This document shows, in pieces, positions 19,217-29,210 of a stretch of DNA of 64,000 nt. Made by a program: the position numbers and the translations under genes. Within the stretch, counting starts at the first letter, position 1; every line of letters begins with the position of its first letter. Origin of the DNA: Rodentibacter sp. Ppn85. GTDB lineage: Bacteria > Pseudomonadota > Gammaproteobacteria > Enterobacterales > Pasteurellaceae. The stretch covers positions 1-64,000 of the forward strand of contig NZ_MLHS01000018.1 in NCBI RefSeq assembly GCF_001999335.1, in the 5' to 3' direction. Below the pieces are notes generated by a model, which worked only from the letters and a program-made list of their open reading frames with translations, did not search any database and had not been told where the DNA came from.

Positions 19217-21226
19217 ATGCTCGCCGTTCAGTATGCAGACATTCATTTTAATGAACAAAATACTCCTATTTCCAATCAATTTGACGATGTTTATTTCTCC
19301 AATCAGGATGGATTGGCAGAAACGGATTATGTGTTTTTACAAGGTAATCAATTATGGGAACGTTGGCTCACTTATGAAAATGCTCATTTTGTGATTGCCG
19401 AAACTGGCTTCGGCACAGGGTTAAACTTTTTTGCCGCCCTCCAATTATTTCGAGAATTTCGCCAAAAATATGTCAATTCGCCTCTCAAACGCCTCTATTT
19501 TATTTCTTTTGAAAAATATCCGCTAAAACCGATCGCACTTCAGCAAGCCCATTCGACATATCCGCAATTTGTCGAATTAAGCCAACATTTACAACGTTAC
19601 TGGCACGCACCGATTAAAGGCTGTCAACGCATTCATTTTGATGAAACCTCCCTTGATTTATGGTTTGGGGATGTAACAGAAAATTTACCGCAACTTGGCG
19701 ATTATATGAACGAGCATATTGACGCTTGGTTTTTAGACGGATTCGCACCAAGCAAAAATCCGGATATGTGGAACGAAAACTTATATGCCCAAATGTATCG
19801 GTTCACCAAAGCGAATGGTACTTTTGCCACCTTCACCGCCGCAAGTGCGGTCAAAAAAGGGTTAGAATTCGTAGGGTTTGAGGTAACTAAACGTAAAGGT
19901 TTTGGCAAAAAACGGGAGTGCCTAAGCGGGCAAAAAACACAAGCAAAACCGACCGCACTTTCAGCGCCTTGGTATTTACCCCAACCGGCCGCGCTGAAAA
20001 AGCAAGACATTGCAATTATCGGTGGGGGCATTGCCTCACTCTGTACAGCTATTTCATTACTTCAACGCGGATCCGAGATCACTCTTTATTGTGAAGATGA
20101 GCAACCCGCACTCAATGCTTCCGGCAATAAACAAGGGGCGTTTTATCCTCAGCTTAGCGATGATAATCCTCTTACCGTACATTTTTATCTTCATGCCTTC
20201 TCCTACGGCAAACAATTACTTGATTGGGCGATAAAACAAGGTATTGAATTTGAACATGAATTTTGTGGCGTGGCATTGTGTGCCTATAATGAAAAAAGTG
20301 CGGTCAAATTGGAAAAAATTGCCCAATTAGACTTGCCTAATGAAATATTTGAAATGCTCAATACTGAGGCATTAAGCGAAAAGGTCGGCTTACCGCTTTC
20401 CTGCGGCGGTGGGTTTATTTCTCAAGGTGCATGGATTGCACCTCGCCAATTTGTACAAAATACCTTTTCACTACTTGAAAAATGTGGCGTAAAGATCAAA
20501 ACTTCACAAAAAATTACCGCACTTTCCCAAACCCAATCCGGTTGGCAAGTGCATAATAGCCAAAATGACATCGCCGAGCACGAGGTTGTGATACTCGCCA
20601 ACGGCTATAAAATTACTGATTTTGTTCAAACAGAAAAACTTCCGCTCTACCCCATTCGCGGACAAGTAAGCCAAATTCCCACTTCCGAAAATTTACTGAA
20701 ACTTAAGTCCGTACTTTGTTACGATGGCTATCTCACTCCGGCAGATCACGCTAAAACCAGCCATTGTCTTGGCGCAAGTCATATACGTGATAATACGGTT
20801 CGTCACTTTAGTGAACAAGAACAACGGGAAAACCAACAGAAACTGCAACAAAATATTGCTCAAAGTTGGACACAAGATGTGGATACCTCGGGCAATTTTG
20901 CACGAATAGGCATTCGTTGCTCCGTGCGAGATCTCGCTCCAATGGTGGGAAATGTCCCCAATTTCCCCCGACAACGCGAAGATTATAACAATCTCTTTAA
21001 TCTCCGCCGCCGTAAGCAAGTGATTCCAAGTGCGGTCAATTTTCCCAACCTTTTTCTGGTTGCCGCATTAGGATCACGTGGATTAACCTCCGCCCCTTTA
21101 TTAGGCGAAGCTTTAGCATCATTAATTTACGGCGAACCCTTGCCTTTAGGGGAGAAGATTATGCAAAACCTATCCGCCAATCGTTCTTGGGTAAGAAAAT
21201 GGTTAAAAGGCTCGGAGGTGAAATAA
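19217..21226 (+). CDS. mnmC: tRNA U34 mnm5s2U bifunctional enzyme MnmC
   Basis: This 669-residue two-domain enzyme completes 5-methylaminomethyl-2-thiouridine at tRNA wobble position 34. The N-terminal SAM-dependent methyltransferase part (about 1-245) has [18 protein letters not shown] and [17 protein letters not shown]. The C-terminal FAD-dependent oxidase part starts with [18 protein letters not shown] near 266. AAAGGA precedes the ATG. Several uptake sequences (for example near 19851 and 21030) fall within the gene. Confidence 0.96.
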   Translation: MLAVQYADIHFNEQNTPISNQFDDVYFSNQDGLAETDYVFLQGNQLWERWLTYENAHFVIAETGFGTGLNFFAALQLFREFRQKYVNSPLKRLYFISFEKYPLKPIALQQAHSTYPQFVELSQHLQRYWHAPIKGCQRIHFDETSLDLWFGDVTENLPQLGDYMNEHIDAWFLDGFAPSKNPDMWNENLYAQMYRFTKANGTFATFTAASAVKKGLEFVGFEVTKRKGFGKKRECLSGQKTQAKPTALSAPWYLPQPAALKKQDIAIIGGGIASLCTAISLLQRGSEITLYCEDEQPALNASGNKQGAFYPQLSDDNPLTVHFYLHAFSYGKQLLDWAIKQGIEFEHEFCGVALCAYNEKSAVKLEKIAQLDLPNEIFEMLNTEALSEKVGLPLSCGGGFISQGAWIAPRQFVQNTFSLLEKCGVKIKTSQKITALSQTQSGWQVHNSQNDIAEHEVVILANGYKITDFVQTEKLPLYPIRGQVSQIPTSENLLKLKSVLCYDGYLTPADHAKTSHCLGASHIRDNTVRHFSEQEQRENQQKLQQNIAQSWTQDVDTSGNFARIGIRCSVRDLAPMVGNVPNFPRQREDYNNLFNLRRRKQVIPSAVNFPNLFLVAALGSRGLTSAPLLGEALASLIYGEPLPLGEKIMQNLSANRSWVRKWLKGSEVK

Positions 21227-21236
21227 TTCTTTCCTT

Positions 21237-21275
21237 AAAAAAGCCTATCTTCCAAATGAAAATAGGCTTTCTTTT
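21237..21275 (+). terminator. Rho-independent terminator, mnmC end
   Basis: AAAGCCTAT and ATAGGCTTT pair over a 13-base loop and are followed by CTTTT. It lies between the convergent mnmC and araA genes and may serve both. Confidence 0.78.
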
Positions 21276-21295
21276 AAGAAAATAGAGGCGAAAAA

Positions 21296-22783
21296 TTATT
21301 TATAACTTAATTCATTCCAACGCAACTCATTTTTTAATTGAGAAAGTTCTGTATTTTCATTGATATGAATAAATTCAATGTCAAAATATTCTGCAAACAT
21401 ACGTAACATATCGGCATCCACATCTAAGCTAAATGCACTATGATGCGCACCGCCGGCTAAAATCCAAGCTTGAGTTCCCACATCAAAATTAGGCTTAAGC
21501 TGCCAAAAAGCGTGTCCAACCGGTAAATTAGGCATTTCTTGCGGTTTTTCTACCACATCCAAATCAGCCACAACCATACGGAATCGATTTCCCATATCAA
21601 CAATGGTTGCGTTCACCGCACGACCGGTTTTTGCCGTGAAAATCAAACGGGTTGGATCTTCTTTGCCGCCGATACCAAGCGGTTTTATATCTAAAAGCGG
21701 TTTATCATCAGTGATGGAAGGGCAAACTTCCAACATATGCGCGCCAAGCACCACTTCATTATTTTCGGCTAAATGATAGGTATAATCTTCCATAAAGGAA
21801 CTTCCTTTCGGCAATTTATATCCCATTACTTTTATTGCCCGAACCAACGCAGCGGTTTTCCAGTCTCCTTCACCGCCAAATCCATAACCTTGTTGCATTA
21901 AACGTTGTACCGGTAATCCCGGCAATTGTTTCATATTATGTAGATTTTCAAATGTATCCGTAAAGGCTTTAAAACCTCCGTCATCTAAGAAACGTTTTAG
22001 ACCCAATTCAATTTTCGCCGTATCAAAAAGTGCGGTACGTTTTTCACCGTTTTTTTGTAATTTAGCACTGATTTGGTATTCTTTTTCGTACTCTTTAACC
22101 AATGCCTCCGCATCTTCATTAGTGACGGCATGAATACTTTCAACCAATTGATAAACACCATAACCGTTAACGCTGTAACCAAATTTGATCTGGGCTTCAA
22201 CCTTATCTCCTTCAGTGACAGCAACTTGCCGCATATTGTCTCCAAAACGTGCGATGCGTAAATTTTTTTGATCATAAATCGCAGCTAAAACTCGTTGCCA
22301 ACGATTAATTTTTTCTAGCACAGCGGCTGTTTTCCAATGTCCCACAACAATGGTTCTGGCTTTACGCAAACGGGATACCAAGAAACCAAATTCACGATCA
22401 CCATGTGCGGTTTGATGAAGGTTCATATAATCCATGTCAATCTCGTTCCAAGGAATAAATTGATTAAATTGGGTATGAAATTGTAATAATGGTTTGTTTA
22501 ACCGAGTTAAACCCGCAATCCACATTTTTGCCGGTGAAAACGTATGCATCCACGCAATAATTCCGACACAGTTATCTTGGTTATTCGCCGATTGACAAAT
22601 AGATAGAATTTCTTCCGGTGAAGTGGCTAATTCTTTTAGCTTAATCTTGATAAACGGATTTTGTTGATTCAAATACTTTGTGATTTGCTCGGCGTTTTGT
22701 TTCACTTGTTGCAATGTTTTATCACCGTATAAATGTTGGCTTCCTACAACAAACCAAACCTCCAGATTTTTAATAAATTCCAT
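21296..22783 (-). CDS. araA: L-arabinose isomerase
   Basis: This 495-residue Mn2+-dependent cytoplasmic enzyme converts L-arabinose to L-ribulose. The N-terminus EVWFVVGSQHLYG and the active-site glutamate stretches (GYGFGGEGDWKTAA; LGAHMLEVCPSI) are textbook AraA. I choose the ATG at 22783 because AGGAG is six bases away; the ATG at 22789 touches the AGGAG itself. It follows araB within about ten bases and is the last gene of the arabinose locus; no araD follows. Confidence 0.97.
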   Translation of the reverse strand: MEFIKNLEVWFVVGSQHLYGDKTLQQVKQNAEQITKYLNQQNPFIKIKLKELATSPEEILSICQSANNQDNCVGIIAWMHTFSPAKMWIAGLTRLNKPLLQFHTQFNQFIPWNEIDMDYMNLHQTAHGDREFGFLVSRLRKARTIVVGHWKTAAVLEKINRWQRVLAAIYDQKNLRIARFGDNMRQVAVTEGDKVEAQIKFGYSVNGYGVYQLVESIHAVTNEDAEALVKEYEKEYQISAKLQKNGEKRTALFDTAKIELGLKRFLDDGGFKAFTDTFENLHNMKQLPGLPVQRLMQQGYGFGGEGDWKTAALVRAIKVMGYKLPKGSSFMEDYTYHLAENNEVVLGAHMLEVCPSITDDKPLLDIKPLGIGGKEDPTRLIFTAKTGRAVNATIVDMGNRFRMVVADLDVVEKPQEMPNLPVGHAFWQLKPNFDVGTQAWILAGGAHHSAFSLDVDADMLRMFAEYFDIEFIHINENTELSQLKNELRWNELSYK

Positions 22784-22792
22784 AATCATCTC

Positions 22793-24394
22793 CTACGATA
22801 TCGTTAAAATTTTTGCATTAACAGCTTCTTGAACAATAGAAAGCCCCTGAGAATAACGTTTAATAAATGCGTTATATCCTTGAACCGTCTCACTATCCGG
22901 ATAAACAATCTCTTTATTGCAACGACCAAAAATGTCTTCATCTAAATAGGTTTCAAGAGATTTATGCTTATGTGAAAGATAATTGGCTAATAATGCAATT
23001 CCCCATGCCCCTCCCTCTGTCGCAGATTCCGTGACAGCGATAGGCACATTGAGTGCGCCAGCCAAAATTTTTTGTGCGATACCTTTTGTTTTGAAAATGC
23101 CTCCGTGGGCTAAAATTTGTTGGATTTTGACTTTTTCCCGTTGCAGTAAAATATCCACACCAAGCTTCATCGCACCAAAGGCAGTATAAAGATGAACCCG
23201 AATAAAATTGGCTAAATTAAAATTTGCTTTCATCGGATGTAAGAACATCGGACATCCTTCGTTTAAGCCGACGCCATGCTCCCCGGAATAAAAGCCATAA
23301 GCAAGCAAATTGCCACAGTCATCCTCACCTTCTAACGCTTTTGTAAATAGGGTTTCATAAAGTTTGCTTTGACTGACATTTACACCAAATGTCGCCAGAC
23401 ATTCACCGAATAAACTCACCCAAGCATTAATGTCCGATGTACAATTGTTGGCATGTGCCATTGCGACTAATTTGCCGCTTGGTGTAGTTACCACATCTAA
23501 TTGTTCATATACTCTCGACAGCTCTTTTTCCAATACAATCATGGCAAAAGCCGAGGTTCCTGCCGAAATATTTCCGCTTTTTTCTTTGACACTGTTAGTT
23601 GCCACCATACCGGTTCCGGCATCCCCTTCCGGCGGACAAAGCGGGATACCGGCTTGTAATTCACAACTTGGATCAATCAATTTAGCACCGGATTCCGTCA
23701 ACAAGCCGGCATATTCTCCGGCATTTGCTACTTTGGGTAAAATATGACGAATCTTCCAGGGATAACCCAATTCACCGATAAGCCGATCAAATTGATCTAG
23801 CATTTTTTGATTAAAATCATGTGTTTGAATATCAATAGGAAACATTCCGGAAGCTTCACCGATTCCCAAAACTTTCTTATCAGTTAATTTCCAATGAATA
23901 TAACCTGCTAACGTTGTTAAAAAATCAATATTCGGTACATGCTCTTCTTTATTTAAAACGGCTTGATATAAATGAGAAATACTCCAACGTTGCGGAATGT
24001 TATATTGAAAAAGTGCGGTCAATTTTTCAGAAGATTTTGACGTGATATTATTACGCCAGGTGCGGAAAAAGGTCAGCTGATTACCCGCTTTATCGAATGG
24101 CATATAACCATGCATCATGCCACTAATACCAATTGCTTTCGCCTGCCTAATCACCACATTGTATTGTTTTTTGACGGATTCGGAGAGCGAGGCGTAAGCA
24201 CCTTGTAAACCCTGCCAAATTTCTTCTTGAGGATAAGTCCAAATACCGTCAATAAGATGATTTTCCCATTCAAATTCGCCTTTGGCTAAAATATTTCCTT
24301 TGCTATCAATTAAAACCGATTTAATTCTTGTTGAACCAAATTCAATACCGATAGAAATATTGCCCTCTTCAATTATTTGTTTAATCTTTTGCAT
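22793..24394 (-). CDS. araB: L-ribulokinase (FGGY family)
   Basis: This FGGY-family sugar kinase of 533 residues phosphorylates L-ribulose, forming L-ribulose 5-phosphate. The N-terminal ATPase fold IGIEFGSTRIKSVLID and the stretches GISGMMHGYMPFD, GDAGTGMVATNSV and ESATEGGAWGIALLA follow family order. It is diverged from E. coli AraB (it has FGST rather than FGSD), so the function rests partly on its place before araA. The ATG at 24394 has AAGG eight bases upstream; the GTG codons before it crowd the ribosome site. Transcription probably starts near 24424 from an AraC/CRP promoter. Confidence 0.88.
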   Translation of the reverse strand: MQKIKQIIEEGNISIGIEFGSTRIKSVLIDSKGNILAKGEFEWENHLIDGIWTYPQEEIWQGLQGAYASLSESVKKQYNVVIRQAKAIGISGMMHGYMPFDKAGNQLTFFRTWRNNITSKSSEKLTALFQYNIPQRWSISHLYQAVLNKEEHVPNIDFLTTLAGYIHWKLTDKKVLGIGEASGMFPIDIQTHDFNQKMLDQFDRLIGELGYPWKIRHILPKVANAGEYAGLLTESGAKLIDPSCELQAGIPLCPPEGDAGTGMVATNSVKEKSGNISAGTSAFAMIVLEKELSRVYEQLDVVTTPSGKLVAMAHANNCTSDINAWVSLFGECLATFGVNVSQSKLYETLFTKALEGEDDCGNLLAYGFYSGEHGVGLNEGCPMFLHPMKANFNLANFIRVHLYTAFGAMKLGVDILLQREKVKIQQILAHGGIFKTKGIAQKILAGALNVPIAVTESATEGGAWGIALLANYLSHKHKSLETYLDEDIFGRCNKEIVYPDSETVQGYNAFIKRYSQGLSIVQEAVNAKILTIS

Positions 24395-24429
24395 TGTCAC
24401 CACCTTTATTCCTTAAACGGATGAGTAGT

Positions 24430-24458
24430 AGATTAACGATTTTTTTTATCAATCGTTA
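24430..24458 (-). promoter_or_regulatory. Candidate araB promoter core
   Basis: On the minus strand CTAACG (24454-24459) is followed after 18 bases by TAATCT (24430-24435), giving a start near 24424. The poor -35 fits an activator-dependent promoter. An 8-base inverted repeat (TAACGATT, AATCGTTA) fills the spacer. Confidence 0.5.
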
Positions 24459-24494
24459 GACAATGATAGGCTACAAAGATGGACAAAAAAGTTG
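24457..24494 (-). promoter_or_regulatory. Paired AraC half-sites before araB
   Basis: On the minus strand CAACTTTTTTGTCCATC (24478-24494) and TAGCCTATCATTGTCTA (24457-24473) are in direct repeat with starts exactly 21 bases apart. They resemble the E. coli TAGC-N7-TCCATA half-sites I1 and I2, in the same orientation and at the same distance from the promoter: the proximal one overlaps the -35. This predicts E. coli-type activation of araBA by arabinose-bound AraC. Confidence 0.6.
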
Positions 24495-24506
24495 CATAAG
24501 AAAATA

Positions 24507-24522
24507 TGAGAACTCGATCAAA
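24507..24522. promoter_or_regulatory. Candidate CRP site before araB
   Basis: On the minus strand TTTGA-TCGAGT-TCTCA matches the CRP consensus TGTGA-N6-TCACA with one mismatch per half. It is centred about 90 bases before the proposed start, immediately upstream of the AraC pair, as in the E. coli pBAD arrangement. Confidence 0.5.
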
Positions 24523-24524
24523 TT

Positions 24525-25382
24525 TTATCTTGAATCCCGAAAACGAGAGGGGCTCAAACCGGTGTAACGTTTAAAGATTCGTGAAAAATATAATTGATCG
24601 TCATAACCTAATTGGCGAGCGATATGATAAATGGGTTCACCGGAAGCATGTAATAAATGTTTTGCTTTAATCATTCTTTGCTCTTCCCGCCATTTTACGA
24701 TACTTGTGCCAATTTGTTGGGCAAATAAGTGAGTGAGTCGAGAAGTGGACATACAAGCCTGCTTGGCTATTTCATTAATCGTATAGTTTTTATCAATATT
24801 ATCGGAAATAAAATGGCAGGTTTCGAGTATTCTGGGATCAAGCATTCTTTGTTTATTTGCCGGGTCAAATCGAAAACAACGAATTAATAACTGTTCCAAT
24901 AAACACATTGAGACGGCTTCCGAAAGCGGGTCATCAGAATTATATTCCTCTTCAATCTGTAAAAACAAAGAGAGAATCTGTTGATAACTTTGTTCATTGG
25001 GAATTGTCAGTCTTCCGACATTATTAACCGTATCGGTCCACTTAACCCAATCCAGCCAAAATGCTCTTGGTCGAAAATAAATCCACTGATGATGCCAACT
25101 CGGCGAATTATTGGCTCGATGGTAATAATGAACGGCATTTGGCGGAAATAAAAGCAAATCCCTGACTTGGCAATTAAATGCCTCTTTCCCTTGAAATATC
25201 CGTCCCTCTCCTTTTGTTGTGAGATTAATGATATATCCCCTCATTCCATGTGGGCGATTAATCGTAAAATCTAATTCACTGTTTTCTTCAATCGGCGTAC
25301 AACCGGCAACTAAATAAGCATTAAAGTTATAGCCGGGTAATAACGGGTTCAGTTGAACATTATTTTTATTTCTGATTTTCAT
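24525..25382 (-). CDS. araC: Arabinose operon regulator AraC
   Basis: This 285-residue arabinose-responsive regulator is strongly similar to E. coli AraC. The N-terminal arm and arabinose-binding cupin contain NPLLPGYNFNAYLVAG, RPHGMRGYIINLT and WHHQWIYFRPRAFWLDW. The C-terminal double helix-turn-helix has ACMSTSRLTHLFAQQIG and ARQLGYDDQLYFSRIFKRY. I choose the ATG at 25382 (GAGAG five bases upstream) over the GTG at 25403. Unlike E. coli, it is not divergent from araBA but lies between araH and araB on the same strand. Confidence 0.95.
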   Translation of the reverse strand: MKIRNKNNVQLNPLLPGYNFNAYLVAGCTPIEENSELDFTINRPHGMRGYIINLTTKGEGRIFQGKEAFNCQVRDLLLFPPNAVHYYHRANNSPSWHHQWIYFRPRAFWLDWVKWTDTVNNVGRLTIPNEQSYQQILSLFLQIEEEYNSDDPLSEAVSMCLLEQLLIRCFRFDPANKQRMLDPRILETCHFISDNIDKNYTINEIAKQACMSTSRLTHLFAQQIGTSIVKWREEQRMIKAKHLLHASGEPIYHIARQLGYDDQLYFSRIFKRYTGLSPSRFRDSR

Positions 25383-25481
25383 ATTATCTCTCAAATTGCA
25401 CACCCTACTTAGGATATTGTTCTAGCAAAAAACCAATTGGCTCACAAGCATAGATATAAAATACGGATAAATATAAAACAA

Positions 25482-25507
25482 AATGCGGAGACTGAAGTAT
25501 CCGCATT
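25482..25507 (-). terminator. Terminator between araH and araC
   Basis: AATGCGGA and TCCGCATT pair over a ten-base loop; on the minus strand the hairpin is followed by TTTTGTTTTATATTT. It ends the araFGH transcript and leaves araC to its own promoter in 25400-25480 or to readthrough. Confidence 0.65.
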
Positions 25508-25524
25508 ATTACCTATTCACATTT

Positions 25525-26493
25525 TTACTTTATTAGTTTTTGCTTGTATCTATCAAATATAACGGCAATCAATAGAATCAGACCTCTTACAACATATTGA
25601 GAAAATGGCGAGATATTTAATAAATTCATGGCATTTTCAATAGTGCCTAAAATTAATACCCCGGCTATGATAAATGAAATTTTAGCTACGCCACCATTCA
25701 GAGATACGCCGCCAAGCACGCAAGCTGAAATTGCCACTAATTCAAAGCCAATGGAAGTCATGGGTTGTCCGCTTGTCATTCTAGCGGCAAGAATAACACC
25801 GGCGAGCGCAGAAATTGCCCCTGATACGACAAAAATAATTAATTTCGTGCGATCAACATTAATGCCGGCTAATCGTGCCGCCTCTTCATTGCCGCCGATA
25901 GCCAAAGTATTACGTCCATAAGTAGTTTTACTTAATAAAAAACCAAAGATAGCAATACAAATAATAGTAAATAAAATTGGTAAAGGAATACCAAATAAAT
26001 TTTGATAGCCTAACTCGAAAAATTCTTCTTTTGTAATACCTACTGCTTTACCATCAGAAATAATATAACCGAGACCGCGTGCAATTTGCATACTTGCCAA
26101 GGTTGTAATTAAGGAATTAATTTTTAATTTCGCAATAACAAAACCGTTTATCAAACCGATAAAAGCGCCTAGTGAAACGCCTGATAACACGCCTAACGTT
26201 ACGCTTTGAGTAAGATTAATCACTGTTGCAGTGACAACACCGGCGCACGCAATGACAGAAGCGACAGACAAATCAATTTCACCGGCAGCAAGACAAAATA
26301 ACATACCGCAAGCAACCATACCGCTCATTGAAATGGCTAATCCTAAACCTTTCATATTAATAACAGTTGCAAAATTAGGAATAAATAAACAAGCAGAAAT
26401 AAAAATAACAGCAAAAATTAACAACATACCATAAGCATTCCAAATTTTATTAAATCTGCTCATATTGTGAGTTTGAGAAGTTACTGAAGTCAT
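25525..26493 (-). CDS. araH: L-arabinose ABC transporter permease
   Basis: This 322-residue inner-membrane permease of the AraH/RbsC type has about ten hydrophobic segments. The family stretches GMLFCLAAGEIDLSVAS and AIGGNEEAARLAGINV are clear. It completes the AraFGH high-affinity arabinose importer and starts 16 bases after araG. Confidence 0.95.
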   Translation of the reverse strand: MTSVTSQTHNMSRFNKIWNAYGMLLIFAVIFISACLFIPNFATVINMKGLGLAISMSGMVACGMLFCLAAGEIDLSVASVIACAGVVTATVINLTQSVTLGVLSGVSLGAFIGLINGFVIAKLKINSLITTLASMQIARGLGYIISDGKAVGITKEEFFELGYQNLFGIPLPILFTIICIAIFGFLLSKTTYGRNTLAIGGNEEAARLAGINVDRTKLIIFVVSGAISALAGVILAARMTSGQPMTSIGFELVAISACVLGGVSLNGGVAKISFIIAGVLILGTIENAMNLLNISPFSQYVVRGLILLIAVIFDRYKQKLIK

Positions 26494-26509
26494 AAAAATT
26501 CTCCTTATA

Positions 26510-28027
26510 TTACTTAGCTACGGTTTCAAAGATATCGGTTTCCACCATAGCAAGTTTCAAAACACGCTCTTCCGTTGCCTCTTCACGTTCTACAATACCT
26601 GTAATTTGTCGATTTCTCATGACCATAATGCGATCGGATAAACCGATAACCTCAGGTAAATCGCTTGAAATCACAATGATTGCAATCTTTTCATCAGCTA
26701 GTTTAAAAATCAGATCATAGATTTCGGATTTTGCCCCTACATCAATACCGCGTGTCGGCTCATCCAATAGAAGCACTTTAATATCCTCGGACAACCATCG
26801 TCCTAAAATGACTTTTTGTTGGTTTCCACCGGATAAATTCATAATAAGTTGCTCAATAGACGGTGTTTTCACATTCATTTGTTGGCATTGTTTCTCTGCA
26901 TTTTGTTTTTCCCAAAACTCATTAATGATAAATTTAAAGAAATTATGGGATCGTCTTGCGCTTAAATTTATGTTTTCCGAAACGCTCGCCAAAGGAATTA
27001 TTCCTTCTTTTTTACGATCCTCTGGACATAACACTATGCCTTGTTCAATAGCATCTTTGGGGCAAGTTATCTTGATACTTTTTCCGTCTAACTCAATATT
27101 TCCTTGAATCATTGGATCCGCACCAAAAATAAGCTTAAATAACTCCGAACGACCGGCGCCAACCAACCCAAATAACCCGAGAATCTCTCCCGCTTTCACT
27201 TCAAGATTAAAACTTCCCGGCAATTTTTTGCTTGAAAGTGCGGTCAGTTTTAACCGTGTTTTCCCTATTTCTCTTGAACGATAATGATAAATATCGCCTA
27301 AATTACGTCCAACCATACTACGCACTAGCGTGTCATTATTAATCCTTGATAAATCTGAAAACGTTTCAATAAATTGACCGTCTTTCAATACGGTGATTTC
27401 ATCACTAATACGGAAAATCTCCTCCATGCGATGAGAAACGTACAAAATAACCTTTCCTTCCGCTTTCAACTCTTCAATCACTGCAAACAATTTTTCGATT
27501 TCAGGAGCAGACAAGCTACTAGTCGGTTCATCAAACGCAATAATTTTCGCTCCACGGCTCAATGCTTTTGCAATTTCAATCATTTGCCATTGACCAATGG
27601 AAAGTTCTCTTAAAGGAGTATTTGGTGAGATATTTAAGGCTAATTTATCCAAGTATTTTTGCGTACGGCTTAATAATTCTTTCTGGTTAACCAATCCAAA
27701 AGAATGGGGGAATTGACCCAAACAAAGATTTTCTGCAACCGTCATGTCCGGTACGATATTTAATTCTTGATAAATAATAGCAACTCCGGCAAGTAAGGCA
27801 TCTTTTGTTGTGCGAAACGTAAGAGAGCGTCCCCCAATATGCATTTTTCCTTCCGTCGGCAAATAGTTACCACTTAAAATTTTCAGTAAGGTAGATTTAC
27901 CGGCACCATTTTCTCCCATAAGGGCATGTACTTTCCCCTCATAGCATTTAAATGACACATTTTGTAATGCTTTAACTCCAGGAAAAGATTTGCTAATTTG
28001 GTCAAATTCTAAATAAGGAATTTGCAT
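26510..28027 (-). CDS. araG: L-arabinose ABC transporter ATP-binding protein
   Basis: This 505-residue double ATPase of the sugar importer family has two fused nucleotide-binding domains. The first has Walker A GENGAGKSTLLKIL near residue 38 and a degenerate signature LSIGQWQMIEIAKAL. The second has the loop GLVGAGRSELFKLI near residue 286 and the signature NLSGGNQQKVILGRWL. Walker B motifs IIAFDEPTSSL and VLLLDEPTRGI are both present. It powers import with AraF and AraH; the gap from araF is 38 bases. Confidence 0.96.
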   Translation of the reverse strand: MQIPYLEFDQISKSFPGVKALQNVSFKCYEGKVHALMGENGAGKSTLLKILSGNYLPTEGKMHIGGRSLTFRTTKDALLAGVAIIYQELNIVPDMTVAENLCLGQFPHSFGLVNQKELLSRTQKYLDKLALNISPNTPLRELSIGQWQMIEIAKALSRGAKIIAFDEPTSSLSAPEIEKLFAVIEELKAEGKVILYVSHRMEEIFRISDEITVLKDGQFIETFSDLSRINNDTLVRSMVGRNLGDIYHYRSREIGKTRLKLTALSSKKLPGSFNLEVKAGEILGLFGLVGAGRSELFKLIFGADPMIQGNIELDGKSIKITCPKDAIEQGIVLCPEDRKKEGIIPLASVSENINLSARRSHNFFKFIINEFWEKQNAEKQCQQMNVKTPSIEQLIMNLSGGNQQKVILGRWLSEDIKVLLLDEPTRGIDVGAKSEIYDLIFKLADEKIAIIVISSDLPEVIGLSDRIMVMRNRQITGIVEREEATEERVLKLAMVETDIFETVAK

Positions 28028-28065
28028 AAATATTTCCTCCTTACCGATATTTTAATGACATTCAA

Positions 28066-29067
28066 CTAAAGCCCCTTTTTCTCCAACTCTAGTTTAAAGT
28101 TATCTCGCATCAGTAATACGGGATCACCAATCGGCGTATATTTTGGTGGCTCAATCCCCTCTTTAACCCATTTATAAAGCATTTCCGTACTACGATAGCC
28201 ATGCACATCGGGGCTTGGCAGTAATGAGCCGACAAAACCGGTCATTTTAGGCTTTGAAAGCTCACTTACTGCATCTGTACCATTAATACCGATACCGATA
28301 ACATTTTCAGCTTTAAAGCCCTGCCCTTCCGTAGCCCTAATTCCCCCTAATACGGTATTATCATTCATCCCGACTATTAACCAATTTTTCACTTCGGGGT
28401 GCTGCACTAACATGGCATTAGCGGCATCTAACGCGCCTGGAATATCATTACTTTTCGTGGGCGATTTATAGATTTGTTTTTCAGGGAATCCTGCTTTGAT
28501 TAATGCAGAAATAGAGCCGTCTGTACGGCGACGGGCAGTATCCAGTTCGTCTGCAGTGATAGCTAATACCGCGGTTTCATTGACATTCCAACTGCGTTTT
28601 TGCATTTCCTTATACAATTCTAAACCTTGACGTTCACCAATTTCTGTTGCAGCCATCATGATAATCGGCACATTATTCATAGGTTCTCCGGCTGCATTCA
28701 AGAATTGATCATCGACCGTAATCACTTTCAAATCATAAGAACGTGCCTTTGCCATAATCGCCGGTCCCAATTTAGGATCTGGTGTACAAATAACAAAACC
28801 TTTTGCACCGCTTGCTGCTAAATTATCTATAGCATTTAATGTTTTTTCACCGTCAGGAATAGCCATTTTAATAATTTGAACATCACCAAGATCTTTGGCA
28901 GCTTTATCCGCAAATGCCCATTCCGTTTGGAACCATGGTTCTTCCGGCTGTTTAACCAAAAAGCCTAATTTAATAGGTTCCGCAGCTTGGATAGAAATAG
29001 ACATAGAACCGGTTGTAGCCAATACTGAAACAACCATTAATGATTTTAAGAAATTTCGTTTATTCAT
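28066..29067 (-). CDS. araF: L-arabinose periplasmic binding protein
   Basis: This 333-residue periplasmic L-arabinose-binding protein is first in the araFGH operon. A signal peptide runs to about residue 29 (SISIQA/AEP). IKLGFLVKQPEEPWFQTEW and IKMAIPDGEKTLNAIDNLAA match E. coli AraF closely, as does IGMNDNTVLGGIRATEGQG-like text later (VGMNDNTVLGGI). GAGGAT precedes the ATG. The 370-base region upstream holds CRP and AraC sites. Confidence 0.96.
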   Translation of the reverse strand: MNKRNFLKSLMVVSVLATTGSMSISIQAAEPIKLGFLVKQPEEPWFQTEWAFADKAAKDLGDVQIIKMAIPDGEKTLNAIDNLAASGAKGFVICTPDPKLGPAIMAKARSYDLKVITVDDQFLNAAGEPMNNVPIIMMAATEIGERQGLELYKEMQKRSWNVNETAVLAITADELDTARRRTDGSISALIKAGFPEKQIYKSPTKSNDIPGALDAANAMLVQHPEVKNWLIVGMNDNTVLGGIRATEGQGFKAENVIGIGINGTDAVSELSKPKMTGFVGSLLPSPDVHGYRSTEMLYKWVKEGIEPPKYTPIGDPVLLMRDNFKLELEKKGL

Positions 29068-29155
29068 TGCGAGATCCTCAATATAAATACATCAATAAAT
29101 GAATATTACCGCCTTCGAAACAGCTTACTTAACGACTTTACCGTCCGATGACAGG

Positions 29156-29199
29156 ATAATACTGTATTTATTAATGATTAAACTGAGATCTGGATCACA
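29156..29199 (-). promoter_or_regulatory. araF promoter -10 with class-II-like CRP site
   Basis: On the minus strand TATTAT (29156-29161) would give a start near 29149. TGTGA-TCCAGA-TCTCA (29184-29199, one mismatch from consensus) is centred about 42 bases before it, the usual spacing for CRP overlapping the -35 region. No good -35 is seen, as expected for such a promoter. Confidence 0.6.
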
Positions 29200-29210
29200 G
29201 TATGAATTTA

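Noticed and set aside
24434-24458. TAACGATT inverted repeat as the araC terminator
   Set aside because: The stem is AT-rich with no T-run after it on the minus strand, and it falls between the -35 and -10 proposed for araB.
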